From positions 19,494 through 83,493 of the forward strand of contig JAUQXA010000053.1 of assembly GCA_030834895.1 (NCBI GenBank): a stretch of 64,000 nt of DNA. The letters run 5' to 3'. Both the position numbers and the translations under genes were made by a program. Positions 8,727-17,463 of the stretch are shown one piece after another (within the stretch, counting starts at the first letter, position 1; every line of letters starts with the position of its first letter). A model generated the notes under the pieces. The model was not told where the DNA came from, did no database searches, and saw nothing but the letters and a program-made list of their open reading frames with translations. This DNA comes from Anaerolineales bacterium (GTDB lineage: Bacteria > Chloroflexota > Anaerolineae > Anaerolineales > Villigracilaceae).

Positions 8727-8754
8727 GTAGGGGCGGATCGCGATCCGCCCCTAC
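8727..8754. repeat. 28-bp perfect palindrome between yebC and ruvC
   Basis: Two 14-bp arms with no loop (GTAGGGGCGGATCG and its complement), preceded by a T-run on the + strand. It ends 8 bp before the ruvC start. It is a REP-like interspersed palindrome or a weak terminator/attenuator within the operon. Confidence 0.7.
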
Positions 8755-8762
8755 GCATTTAA

Positions 8763-9245
8763 ATGACTCTTGCTTTAGGAATTGACCCTGGAACCGCCAC
8801 CACCGGCTACGGGCTCGTCCGCCTTTTGCGCGACGGGGAGTTGGTTGCTGTTTCTTATGGCGTGATCTCAACCCCGAAGGATGCCTCTCCCGCCGCCCGC
8901 CTCGAAATGCTTTTTGACCAGCTCAATGACCTGCTCCGCGAACACAAGCCCGATACCGCCGCCGTCGAAAAATTATTCTTCCAGACCAATGTCAAGACCG
9001 CCCTCGCGGTGGGACAGGCTCGCGGCGTGATCATGCTCTGCCTGCAAAAGGCAGGCATCGAACCTTTTGAATACACTCCTAATGAAGTCAAACAAGCCGT
9101 CGCTGGCTATGGTGGTGCGGACAAACGTCAGGTGCAGGACATGGTGCGCGCCCTTCTCCAACTGGAAAAAATCCCCAAACCCGACGATGCCGCCGACGCT
9201 CTCGCGATTGCCATCACACATTTGAATACAAGAAGGTGTGAATGA
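8763..9245 (+). CDS. ruvC: Crossover junction endodeoxyribonuclease RuvC
   Basis: Holliday-junction resolvase acting with RuvAB in recombinational repair. 160 residues, normal length. Catalytic acidic residues are visible: Asp in GIDPGTATTGYG near residue 7, Glu in VEKLFFQTNVKTAL, and the C-terminal PDDAADALAIAITH. The family segment YTPNEVKQAVAGYGGADKRQ (DNA contacts) is intact. No good Shine-Dalgarno is visible upstream because the palindrome at 8727-8754 occupies that space. ruvA follows after 123 bp containing an interspersed repeat; ruvB is not in the window. Confidence 0.97.
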   Translation: MTLALGIDPGTATTGYGLVRLLRDGELVAVSYGVISTPKDASPAARLEMLFDQLNDLLREHKPDTAAVEKLFFQTNVKTALAVGQARGVIMLCLQKAGIEPFEYTPNEVKQAVAGYGGADKRQVQDMVRALLQLEKIPKPDDAADALAIAITHLNTRRCE

Positions 9246-9248
9246 ATA

Positions 9249-9358
9249 ATGTCATTGCGAGGTGGCGCTTTCCCGCCGAAGCAATCTCAAAGTAACAGGG
9301 AGACTGCTTCGCACACATGCCTAGCGGCAGTGCTAGGAAAAACGCTCGCAGTGACATA
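9249..9358. repeat. Interspersed imperfect palindrome (copy 1)
   Basis: Begins ATGTCATTGCGAGG and ends CTCGCAGTGACAT, with internal GAAGCAATCTC and GAGACTGCTTCG arms. It fills the ruvC-ruvA gap. The same architecture and cores (TTGCGAGG, GAAGCAATC, GATTGCTTCG, CCTCGCAA) recur at 30,368-30,480. It is probably a non-autonomous MITE/REP-type element. Confidence 0.65.
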
Positions 9359-9368
9359 TAATTAGCGC

Positions 9369-9944
9369 ATGATAGCAACCCTCCGCGGAGAAATCTCCCA
9401 AATTGAAGATAACGCCCTCATCGTCGAAGTCGGCGGTGTGGGACTGAGAGTCTTTGTCCCTGCCCCGTTGCGCGGACAAACCAAAGCGGGCGAACCCGTC
9501 TTTTTGTTCACCCATCTCATCGTGCGTGAAGATGCGCTTACCTTGTATGGATTCGAATCTCAAGGTGACCGCGAACTCTTCAATATCCTGCTCGGCGTGG
9601 ACGGAGTCGGTCCCAAGGTGGCGCTTTCCGTCCTCTCCACCATGACATTGGACGCCATCCAACGCGCCGTCTTTGCCGACGAACCCGAAGTGTTGAGCCG
9701 TGTGCCTGGTGTGGGCAAGAAGACCGCGCAGAAAATCGCCTTGCATCTCAAAGACAAACTCAAGCCTGTGGATTCACTCTCCAAGCTCGCCGCCATCTCC
9801 GACACCGATGCCGAAGTGGTCGCCGCTCTCACCGCGCTGGGCTACTCGGTGGTTGAAGCCCAAGCCGCGCTCCAGTCCATCCCCAAGGATGCCCCTGATA
9901 ACACAGAAGAACGTCTCAGACTGGCGCTGGGGTATTTTCAGTAG
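9369..9944 (+). CDS. ruvA: Holliday junction branch migration protein RuvA
   Basis: DNA-binding subunit of the RuvAB branch-migration complex. 191 residues. The N-terminal OB domain starts MIATLRGEI. Two helix-hairpin-helix motifs follow, seen as LLGVDGVGPKVALSVLS and LSRVPGVGKKTAQKIALHLKDKL. The C-terminal RuvB-contact domain is VVAALTALGYSVVEAQAAL to the end. The only candidate start is the ATG at 9369, close after the repeat ending near 9358, with a poor ribosome site. Its partner ruvB is absent from the window. Confidence 0.97.
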   Translation: MIATLRGEISQIEDNALIVEVGGVGLRVFVPAPLRGQTKAGEPVFLFTHLIVREDALTLYGFESQGDRELFNILLGVDGVGPKVALSVLSTMTLDAIQRAVFADEPEVLSRVPGVGKKTAQKIALHLKDKLKPVDSLSKLAAISDTDAEVVAALTALGYSVVEAQAALQSIPKDAPDNTEERLRLALGYFQ

Positions 9945-10574
9945 ATTTCTTATTTAGGCCTCCTCGACTTTGGCTGGTTTTAGTCGAGGGGATTGAAAAA
10001 AGAAAGCCTTCCGAATACAGCGATGGTTGAGAGACCGGACTGGCTCAGAAGGCTATCATGCATAAGAATGGCACACAATCGAAATTGATACAAAAGTTGT
10101 TTGAGTTATTGGAAAGACATCAACAGCTTTTGGGCAGGAGTGGGTCTATTGGCGAGCCGTGGGGACGGTGTTGGGAGAGATCTTCAATTTCGACAGACAT
10201 AGAGTAACACGAGGCTTGATGGTCTTGGGGATCATCGATGGAGATTGGCGTGGGTGGTATCGGTTGTTCAGCAAAGGGCGGCATGAAGAACGAAAGATAT
10301 CAGGGATATTTTTCAGGGAAACGCTTGAACATACCAGGGAGGAAGCGCCGTTATGCCGCTTTGGAGACTGTCTAGAACACCGCCAAACGACACAGGTAAA
10401 GCTTATTTCAGAAATTAGCCGCCTCGATGGGTCAGCCTGTTTTGCCTTTCCTCGAAGGTACTGCGTGACCTGTTACGGTTTATGTTGTAAAATCATCCAT
10501 CTTTGATAGAATCAAATTATCGGTCTTCGATATCCTGTTTGAAGACTTCACTGCCCAAAAATGGAACAAGGTTC
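9945..10574. other. Gap with hairpin and transposase relic
   Basis: About 630 bp between ruvA and the permease. A hairpin (CCTCGACT 9962-9969 / AGTCGAGG 9982-9989, 12-nt loop) may terminate the ruv transcript. The remainder is a degraded transposase-like sequence in two frames (about 10,057-10,470). There is no intact gene. Confidence 0.55.
10057..10470 (+). pseudogene. Frameshifted transposase N-terminal fragment
   Basis: One frame reads LIQKLFELLERHQQLLGRSG and, after a frame change, another reads VGTVLGEIFNFDRHRVTRG, then DGDWRGWYRLFSKGRHEE and IFFRETLEHT. This pattern (LGE-F-F-RH-VT, DW-WYRLFS, ETLEH) resembles the N-terminal domain of a DDE transposase family of Chloroflexota/Actinobacteria. 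The catalytic domain is missing and stops follow. The call rests on remembered similarity and was not searched. Confidence 0.42.
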
Positions 10575-11798
10575 ATGACTCAATCAAAAAGCCCAATCTC
10601 CCCATCATGGGGAACAAACACCAAACTTGTTGTCGCGCTTACCATCGTCGTGACCGTTGGCGCACTGCTGGTCAAATTCCAGTCCGTGATTACGCCCTTG
10701 TTGATTGCGTTCATGATGGCCTATCTTCTTCATCCAATTGCCGCTTTTCTCAAAAACAAGGCGCGTTTTTCATGGGGTGCGGCGGTTGGCGTGATTTATC
10801 TCGCGATCCTCCTTCTGGTGCTGGGAGGGTTGACCGCCAGCGGCGTGGGACTGGTGCAGCAGATACAAAGTTTGATCGTCATTTTACAGAAAGCAATTAC
10901 AAACCTGCCGCAGTTGATCGAAGAAGCTTCCAGCCGGGTGTATCAATTCGGCCCCTTCGAGTTTGATCTTCGGACCTTCGACTTGAACGCCATCAGCGAC
11001 CAGATTCTCGGCATGGTCCAGCCTTTACTAAGTCAAACCGGCACGTTGCTCAGCACAGTGGCCGGCGGGGCTGCAAATTTCCTGGGCTGGTTGTTCTTTG
11101 TCATTCTTGTTTCATACTTTGTACTCGCCGAGAGCGGTGGGCTGCGTGGGCAAATTGTTCCGCTGGATTTTCCCGGCTACACACAGGACTTCGCGCGCCT
11201 GACCCGTGAATTGGGGCGTATCTGGAATGCTTTTCTGCGCGGGCAAATCATTCTTTTCTTTCTTGCGATCATTGTATATTTCATTGTCCTTAGCGTGTTG
11301 GGCGTGCATTACGCCATAGGGCTGGCCTTCGTGGCAGGGCTGGCGCGTTTCGTGCCTTATGTTGGCCCAGCCGTCAATTGGGCAGTACTTGTCTTGGTTT
11401 CCTACTTTCAAGCGTACAAATTGTTCGAGTTGTCGCCCTTTTACTACACCTTGCTTGTGCTGGGCATTGCCCTTGTGATAGACCAGATATTTGACAACCT
11501 CGTTTCTCCGCGCATCCTTTCAGATACCCTCAAAGTGCATCCAGCCGCGGTCCTTGTTGCGGCGATTGTGGCAGCAAACCTGTTAGGGCTGCTTGGGGTT
11601 GTCGTCGCGGCGCCAATCCTTGCCACAGTTCTGCTCTTGTGGAAATATGTCATGCGAAAGATGTTGGATTTGAATCCCTGGCCCGAAGAGGAGGCACACC
11701 AGTCCGCGCCCCCACCTGAATTGAAGATCCTTGCCGCGATACGACGTTTTTTTCGCAACCTGAACCTGAAACCATCAGGCAAAGACAATCAAAAATAA
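10575..11798 (+). CDS. AI-2E family transporter (PerM/TqsA-like permease)
   Basis: Polytopic inner-membrane protein of the AI-2E exporter/PerM family; members export autoinducer-2 or move Na+/H+, and the substrate here is unknown. 407 residues with about eight hydrophobic segments, including the N-terminal pair around VVALTIVVTVGALLVKF and ITPLLIAFMMAYLLHP. The conserved GLARFVPYVGP and the C-terminal DNLVSPRILSDTLKVHPAAV are family hallmarks. The chosen start is the ATG at 10,575 after AACAAGG; the frame extends to 10,503 but adds a non-hydrophobic, unlikely leader. A small conserved-looking ORF follows closely. Confidence 0.9.
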   Translation: MTQSKSPISPSWGTNTKLVVALTIVVTVGALLVKFQSVITPLLIAFMMAYLLHPIAAFLKNKARFSWGAAVGVIYLAILLLVLGGLTASGVGLVQQIQSLIVILQKAITNLPQLIEEASSRVYQFGPFEFDLRTFDLNAISDQILGMVQPLLSQTGTLLSTVAGGAANFLGWLFFVILVSYFVLAESGGLRGQIVPLDFPGYTQDFARLTRELGRIWNAFLRGQIILFFLAIIVYFIVLSVLGVHYAIGLAFVAGLARFVPYVGPAVNWAVLVLVSYFQAYKLFELSPFYYTLLVLGIALVIDQIFDNLVSPRILSDTLKVHPAAVLVAAIVAANLLGLLGVVVAAPILATVLLLWKYVMRKMLDLNPWPEEEAHQSAPPPELKILAAIRRFFRNLNLKPSGKDNQK

Positions 11799-11831
11799 CA
11801 CTCACTTTTCATATTCACAGAGGAGAATCTC

Positions 11832-12014
11832 ATGAGCAACAACAATAACGACCCGCGCACCACCACCATTGCTGAGACCGAAAACTTCATTGCCTGGAAA
11901 GCCGAGGAACCGGATGGGGAAGTTACCTACCATGTCGAATTGAACAATGTCACTGTGCATTTTTTCGAGGAAGAATGGACGGAGTTTCTTGAACTTGTAC
12001 GTTCGTTGAAGTAA
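11832..12014 (+). CDS. Small acidic hypothetical protein
   Basis: 60 residues with a strong ribosome site (AGAGGAGAATCTC before ATG). The sequence is acidic and ends in an EEWTEFLELVRSLK helix, with alternating beta-like stretches (VTYHVELNNVTVHFFEEEW). It has no membrane segment or known motif that I recognise. It follows the permease gene by 33 bp and precedes a hairpin terminator, so it is probably the last gene of that transcript. Clean codon use and the ribosome site argue that it is real. Confidence 0.65.
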   Translation: MSNNNNDPRTTTIAETENFIAWKAEEPDGEVTYHVELNNVTVHFFEEEWTEFLELVRSLK

Positions 12015-12025
12015 TCCAAAATCCG

Positions 12026-12058
12026 AGTCCCTAAAGGTTTCTAAAGCCTTTAGGGACT
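12026..12058 (+). terminator. Hairpin terminator
   Basis: Perfect 12-bp arms AGTCCCTAAAGG (12,026-12,037) and CCTTTAGGGACT (12,047-12,058) with a 9-nt loop, then GTTATGTT. It separates the small acidic protein from the membrane-protein triplet. The T-run is weak. Confidence 0.65.
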
Positions 12059-12082
12059 GTTATGTTATCAGGAGATCGTTGA

Positions 12083-14143
12083 ATGAAATTGTTACAATTT
12101 TTGTTTCGAGTGGGTATCAGTCTGTTCATTGCATTTATCGCCAGTTTTTCCTCGGCGGTGATTTTCTTTAATTACTCGGGGTACGAGAACCTTTCTGATC
12201 GCATCTTTCTGGTGACGGTTCCCACGCTGGCAATTGGATTCCTCCTGTTTGACGCCTTTCCCCGGCTTTGGGCTTGGCTGACACAAAGGCAGATTACCGT
12301 CCTGATTATATTTGGTATATTGGCCGCGTTTGCCGCAGTGGAGTTTATACTGCCTCACGCCATTTCACGTGTGTACTACCTCGGCATGGGAGCGGTTGCC
12401 GTTGTGTTATTTGGATTCATGCTGCCTACCGTACCTGCCGTAGAGCGACTCCGCTCGACCCATTCCATGTGGCATTATTTCCTCGGCTTTTTGCTGGGAC
12501 TTTTTCCCGCCTACGCCTCCATCAGTTTTTTGGCGGGCGTATTTACAGATAGGTTTGGCGTCATCACCTTTACGCTGGCATCCACCCTCGCGGGCAGCGT
12601 TATTGGATATTACCTTGTCCGCCGCGCATCGCAATCGCTCTGTGACGGATTTCTGCGCAACCCCGTCAATCTGATCCTCACCCTTTCGCTGCCCATTTTC
12701 CTGGTTGGAATGACCTACGGCGCAATGCAATATCCCGCGATGTTCTCGCGGTCATTCGTTCAAATGCCTGTTGAATGGTTTGGTATGTACTTTGCAAGCG
12801 GTGCGGTCGGAGGCGCATGGGGGCTTCTGGCGCTCGAACAAATTGAAGCACGCGGTTATGACCGGTGGTTTGAACAGACCAAACTTTTTTCCTTTATCAA
12901 AGACAACCTGCCGGGCATTTATGCGGGTTCGTTATTTTTCTTCATCAATCTGATCGTCGCGCGCGCGCTCAACCACCCGACATACAGCATCAACAGCCTC
13001 ATTTTCGAAGCGGATGCTGGACCTTGGATGTCCATCCTCGGTTACCCCGAAGGTCATGATGTAAATCGCGCCGTGCATCCGCTGGTGCTGATTACCCTGC
13101 GCCCGCTGACCAGTTTTGTGCGCCTCTTCCTGGCGGACAAATGGTTCTTCGCGCCGATGATTGTTGTTGCGGCCATGAATGGACTGTCCGTGCTGTTGGG
13201 CTGGCTATTCGTCAAACGCGCCACGCAAAAAGATTCATACGCCTTTGCCTTTGCCCTCATGCTTGGCTCGACCGCCGCGCATCTGCTCTTTGGTTCGCTG
13301 ACCGAGACTTATGTTTTTGGCATGATCTCGCTCATCCTGTTTGTCTTTCTCGTCCAGGCGGATGAAAAAAGATTCTCGGTAATCGTTCCCGCCGGGCTGC
13401 TTGTCTTTGGCGTCACAGTTACCAATATTGCACAAAGCATGATCCTCCTGTTCTTCAAAAAGACCTTCAGCTTCTGGCGGCTGGTCTATTATGGCGTGAT
13501 CGTCCTCACCATCAGCGTTGCGTTGACTGCCCTGGTCAGCGTGCTTTACCCGGGCAACCAGACCTTTTTCTTTGTCCCGGCCGACCTGGCCTTTGAAGGA
13601 CGTTTTTCCAAACCCATTTACGAGGGACCAATGGAGCGGATCGTCGAAAGGGTTGGCGTGGTGGGCAGGACCATTTTCCTTTACGGTGTTGTTGCCCCGA
13701 CGCCCATGGAAAGCATTGCCCGCAAAAACACCGCCCCCATCACGGAATTCGAGACTTTCAACTACCGTTCACACGAAATGGCATGGTACAACGGCGCCGC
13801 CTATGTGCCGCTTGCTCTCTGGCTGGTTTTACTAGCAGGCGCATTTTTTTACTTTTTCAAAAACCTGCGTTCATCGAGTCATACTCCGCTTATGCTGGGT
13901 TTGCTGGCATGTATAGCCTTCAATTACCTGCTTCACATGAACTACGGTACGGAGCTTTTCCTCTATTCCACCTTTTGGACCTACCTGCTGATTTTCTTCG
14001 TGGCGCTTGCCCTCGTTGACCTTACTGGACGCCGTTGGTTCGAGATTGTTCTGGCTGCCTTCACATTGATGTTGATGATCAACAACGGCTGGTTCATCCT
14101 CGTCATCCTGCGCGGGCTGGACCCCTACCTCTCCGCAGCCTGA
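12083..14143 (+). CDS. Polytopic membrane protein, GT-C-like (paralogue 1 of 3)
   Basis: 686 residues, strongly hydrophobic, with well over ten predicted membrane segments. It starts at an ATG after TCAGGAGATC. About 270 N-terminal residues form an extra membrane block. The rest aligns with the next two genes through shared motifs: an acidic residue in the first large loop (EADAGPW), HPLVLITLRPL, SYAFAFALMLGSTAAHLLFGSLTE followed by TYVF, FGVTVTNIAQ, and HMNYGTELFLYSTFWTY near the C terminus. This layout (acidic first loop, many helices) is reminiscent of GT-C glycosyltransferases that use lipid-linked sugars, but I cannot assign a family. It heads a tight three-gene cluster. Confidence 0.7.
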   Translation: MKLLQFLFRVGISLFIAFIASFSSAVIFFNYSGYENLSDRIFLVTVPTLAIGFLLFDAFPRLWAWLTQRQITVLIIFGILAAFAAVEFILPHAISRVYYLGMGAVAVVLFGFMLPTVPAVERLRSTHSMWHYFLGFLLGLFPAYASISFLAGVFTDRFGVITFTLASTLAGSVIGYYLVRRASQSLCDGFLRNPVNLILTLSLPIFLVGMTYGAMQYPAMFSRSFVQMPVEWFGMYFASGAVGGAWGLLALEQIEARGYDRWFEQTKLFSFIKDNLPGIYAGSLFFFINLIVARALNHPTYSINSLIFEADAGPWMSILGYPEGHDVNRAVHPLVLITLRPLTSFVRLFLADKWFFAPMIVVAAMNGLSVLLGWLFVKRATQKDSYAFAFALMLGSTAAHLLFGSLTETYVFGMISLILFVFLVQADEKRFSVIVPAGLLVFGVTVTNIAQSMILLFFKKTFSFWRLVYYGVIVLTISVALTALVSVLYPGNQTFFFVPADLAFEGRFSKPIYEGPMERIVERVGVVGRTIFLYGVVAPTPMESIARKNTAPITEFETFNYRSHEMAWYNGAAYVPLALWLVLLAGAFFYFFKNLRSSSHTPLMLGLLACIAFNYLLHMNYGTELFLYSTFWTYLLIFFVALALVDLTGRRWFEIVLAAFTLMLMINNGWFILVILRGLDPYLSAA

Positions 14144-14156
14144 TCCCTGCTCAAAA

Positions 14157-15659
14157 ATGAATTCAACCCTTCGATTTTTCCTGTCCATCCTGCTCGCGCT
14201 GGTTGTTTCCTTGGCGTTCAATTACTTTTTCCTTGACCTGTTCGAACGCTCCTCCACTGACCAGATTTTGCTCATGGCGTTTTCCGCCGTTGCATTGGGA
14301 TATTTGATTTTTTCGGCCTGGGGAAACATCCCGTTCAAATTGAGTTTGCCCCGATTCGACTGGGGTTCAATCTCCTCTCTACTACGTGAACATGCGCCCG
14401 GCATCGTACTGGCAATTCTCTTCTTCGCCATCTACACCTGGTTTGGATTGCAGATCAACTTCGCGGACAGCGACACCACCGACAACTTCCTCGAAGCCGA
14501 CAACTATCCGTGGATGAACCGTATCGCCGCCCCGAATGGATACCAGTTCGAAATGCGCGGACCGCATCCATTCGCCTATTTCATCCTGCGTCCCTTTGGA
14601 CTACTGCTCAACTCGTTCACCTCAAGCCCGTGGCTTTCGGCAATTCTGCTGAATACCTTTGTGGGGGCCCTGTGTGTTTTCATGGCCTGGGTTTTCATCA
14701 AACGTCAGTCACAGAATTCCACTTATGCTTTATTGATCGCCGCGTTGCTGGGGTTAAGTACGTCGCATTTCTTCTTCGGCGCGGTGATCGAATCCTATAT
14801 CTTCTCCGCTGCCGCTTTGATCGGCTTTGTGCTGACGCTTCAAAAAAGCGAAGGAAATCTATTTGCGCCCGTGACGATGAGTGTCGTCACCTTCGGCATT
14901 ACCCTCACGAATTTTGCCCAGAATTTCATCGGCTTTGTTGTAAATCAACTTTCAGGTCTTTCTCGAAAAACCTTTCGAGATTTTCTGGTGAAGATTTTCC
15001 AATTCGCCGCCCTGGTGCTTTCATTGGGAATCGTCATCAGCGTCATCCATGCCGCGTGGTATCCGTCCAGCAGGCTATTCTTTCAGTTGTCAGATGCTCA
15101 GATCGAAGGGGATTTTTCCCTTTCCGTCTTTCAGGAACCGCAATGGAAAATTACCGGGCGGATCATCCTCCTTATCCGTACGATTTTGTTGTACACCGTG
15201 ATTGCGCCAAAGCCCTTTGTTTTTGGTCAGGAAGTAGGCGCCTGGTTGCCGTATTTCAATTTTTTTAAACTCACGCCGCAAACTTATGCCTATAGTTCCT
15301 ACAACGGATTGGGTAATGTTCTTGTCTTTGCATGGGCCATCCTGCTGTTTATGTCAGGTGTATTCTTTTTATGGAACCTCCTCCGAACCCGCAAAATTGA
15401 CCTCACCCTCGCCTTTGCCCTTAGCCTGCTATTCAACTTTTTTTTGCATCTCAGCTATGGCTTCGAGACCTTCCTTTATTCACCCGATTGGGCATACGCA
15501 TTGATCTTTTTCGTGGGGCTTTCCCTCGCACCGTTGGCAAAAAATCGCCTATTTCAAGGTGCGTTGCTTGTCTTCCTTGTTTTGCTTGCCTATAATCAGG
15601 TTTACTTCTTCCAGTTTATCCTTGATACGATTGCGCCGTTTTATGGGCGGGGCGGTTGA
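14157..15659 (+). CDS. Polytopic membrane protein, GT-C-like (paralogue 2 of 3)
   Basis: 500 residues, highly hydrophobic. It shares the core motifs of its neighbours: EADNYPW in the first loop, HPFAYFILRPFG, STYALLIAALLGLSTSHFFFG then ESYIF, FGITLTNFAQ, and HLSYGFETFLYSPDWAY. The N-terminal extra block of paralogue 1 is reduced to about two segments. It starts 13 bp after the previous stop and ends overlapping the next start (TGATG), so the genes are translationally coupled. The function is unknown; a lipid-linked sugar transferase is a guess from architecture. Several Phe-rich helices give it visibly high Phe content. Confidence 0.7.
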   Translation: MNSTLRFFLSILLALVVSLAFNYFFLDLFERSSTDQILLMAFSAVALGYLIFSAWGNIPFKLSLPRFDWGSISSLLREHAPGIVLAILFFAIYTWFGLQINFADSDTTDNFLEADNYPWMNRIAAPNGYQFEMRGPHPFAYFILRPFGLLLNSFTSSPWLSAILLNTFVGALCVFMAWVFIKRQSQNSTYALLIAALLGLSTSHFFFGAVIESYIFSAAALIGFVLTLQKSEGNLFAPVTMSVVTFGITLTNFAQNFIGFVVNQLSGLSRKTFRDFLVKIFQFAALVLSLGIVISVIHAAWYPSSRLFFQLSDAQIEGDFSLSVFQEPQWKITGRIILLIRTILLYTVIAPKPFVFGQEVGAWLPYFNFFKLTPQTYAYSSYNGLGNVLVFAWAILLFMSGVFFLWNLLRTRKIDLTLAFALSLLFNFFLHLSYGFETFLYSPDWAYALIFFVGLSLAPLAKNRLFQGALLVFLVLLAYNQVYFFQFILDTIAPFYGRGG

Positions 15660-17299
15660 TGCTCAAGTTTTTTAATTTCCGCATGTTTATCGCATGGGCA
15701 CTGTCCATACCGGCCGTGTTCCTTGCCATTGGCTTTCTCGATAATTTTTATGCTACTTTTTTCGAAGTAATCGTTCTGACGCTTTTGATCCAGCTTGTAG
15801 CAGGATCGTTGATCTATCGTCTGCTAGGAAAGGCAAAGCGCCTGCGAATTGACCAGCCCCTTGACCTGCTCCTCGCCCTCGTTCTTTTTCTCACTTTGAC
15901 CGTCTTTATTTTAAGTATGTTTGGAATGGCAAGACAGTTTCCGCGCTTATTTGACAAGGAATATTTCATCCTGAACAATGGACTGACAATTCCGTTCATT
16001 CTGGGTAATCTGTTGTCCATACCATGCCTTGCCTGGGGACGAAAGATTGTCAAAACACGGGATGTCAAATCCAGCCGTGCCTATCGTTTAATGAACGACA
16101 CAGTTACAGGCATATTATTGGCGGGTTTCTTCTTTATTGTTTACCTGATGCTTGTATCAATCTTCAATCAGCCTGCCTTCGATGTGGATGACATTTTCTT
16201 CGACTCGGATGGCTTGCTCTGGCGGATGCGTTTCACCACCGATACCTATCGCGATTATTACTGGCGTTCAGTGCATCCATTTGTATTGCTCATCATCCGC
16301 CCGTTGGTTTGGCTGACCTCCCTTCTGCTGAAAGGGGATAAACTTTACGCGGCGTTTGTACTGGTCGCTTTTGCGGGTGCTCTTTGTGTGTTCCTGGCAT
16401 GGTATTTTGTCAAACATACTACAGGCAATTCAATGTATGCCCTGCTCATTGCCTCCCTGCTGGGAGCGTCCGCAGCGCATCTGGTCTTTGGCTCGCTGAT
16501 CGAGACTTATATCTTTCTCGCCGCAATCATGCTGGTTTTCCTTGCCCTGCTTCTCAAAGACAAACCCTTGATTTCCCTCGTGGTGACTGGGTTGCTTTCA
16601 TTTGGAATCACCATTACCAATTTTGCCCAGACAGCGATTGCGTTTATCCTTGTAAAGCGCGATTTCAAACAATGGCTTAAATACGGACTCATCGTCGGCG
16701 CATTGGTCATTCCAATGGCTTTGCTTAATAACCTGGTCTATCCTGATTCGCAACCCTATTTCTTTATTCCGACCAACCTGACCGTCGAAACGGATAATAC
16801 TTTTTCTCCTTCAATCGCGCGTGGCGGAGCAATCTTGCGCGTAATGTTCCTGCATAGCATCGTCGCACCTGACCCGTTGATTCTCGAAGAGGAAATCCCA
16901 TTCCTAAAGGTATGGATTTTCAAGGCCAGCCCAATGCGGCTGAGCGAATACAACACAATATTTGGCACAACACTGGCGCTTGTCTGGCTCGGTTTACTAC
17001 TTGTTGGCGGCGTATTCTTCCTGAAAAATCTAAAAAAACAGGACAACCGATTCACGTTTGCCTTCATCCTGATCCTGGTTTTCAACTTTATCCTTCATCT
17101 GCGTTATGGCAAGGACATCTTCCTCTATTCCACCAACTGGACGTATGCCCTTGTCCTTTTTCTCGGCCTGGCGTGGAGGGAACTCGCAGATAAAAGGTGG
17201 TTTCAAATTATCCTGCTCGTTTTCCTCGCCCTCCTGCTCGCGAACAATTCCCGCCTGATATTGACCATGTTGAATACGTCGGCGCTACATCTTAAATGA
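15659..17299 (+). CDS. Polytopic membrane protein, GT-C-like (paralogue 3 of 3)
   Basis: 546 residues, starting at the ATG that overlaps the previous stop codon (TGATG). Core motifs match the two upstream genes: DSDGLLW, HPFVLLIIRPLVWL, SMYALLIASLLGASAAHLVFG followed by LIETYIF, FGITITNFAQ, and HLRYGKDIFLYSTNWTY. It has an intermediate N-terminal block with four or so membrane segments. No soluble catalytic domain is fused. Because three copies are kept side by side, they may have diverged substrate specificity or form a heteromer. 164 bp of non-coding sequence separate it from the solute-binding lipoprotein. Confidence 0.7.
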   Translation: MLKFFNFRMFIAWALSIPAVFLAIGFLDNFYATFFEVIVLTLLIQLVAGSLIYRLLGKAKRLRIDQPLDLLLALVLFLTLTVFILSMFGMARQFPRLFDKEYFILNNGLTIPFILGNLLSIPCLAWGRKIVKTRDVKSSRAYRLMNDTVTGILLAGFFFIVYLMLVSIFNQPAFDVDDIFFDSDGLLWRMRFTTDTYRDYYWRSVHPFVLLIIRPLVWLTSLLLKGDKLYAAFVLVAFAGALCVFLAWYFVKHTTGNSMYALLIASLLGASAAHLVFGSLIETYIFLAAIMLVFLALLLKDKPLISLVVTGLLSFGITITNFAQTAIAFILVKRDFKQWLKYGLIVGALVIPMALLNNLVYPDSQPYFFIPTNLTVETDNTFSPSIARGGAILRVMFLHSIVAPDPLILEEEIPFLKVWIFKASPMRLSEYNTIFGTTLALVWLGLLLVGGVFFLKNLKKQDNRFTFAFILILVFNFILHLRYGKDIFLYSTNWTYALVLFLGLAWRELADKRWFQIILLVFLALLLANNSRLILTMLNTSALHLK

Positions 17300-17463
17300 T
17301 CATTGAGCCGGCTTGCAGGAGGGCAAATAGCCAGTGGACACCATTCAAAACTGTCAATTCCGAAATTGTTATGAAAATTCATAGTTGGGTTAAAATAATT
17401 TGACCAATGCCCTACCTGCCAGTCCCGACGGCGGGTACCAACCATCCCTGAGAAGAGGCATGT

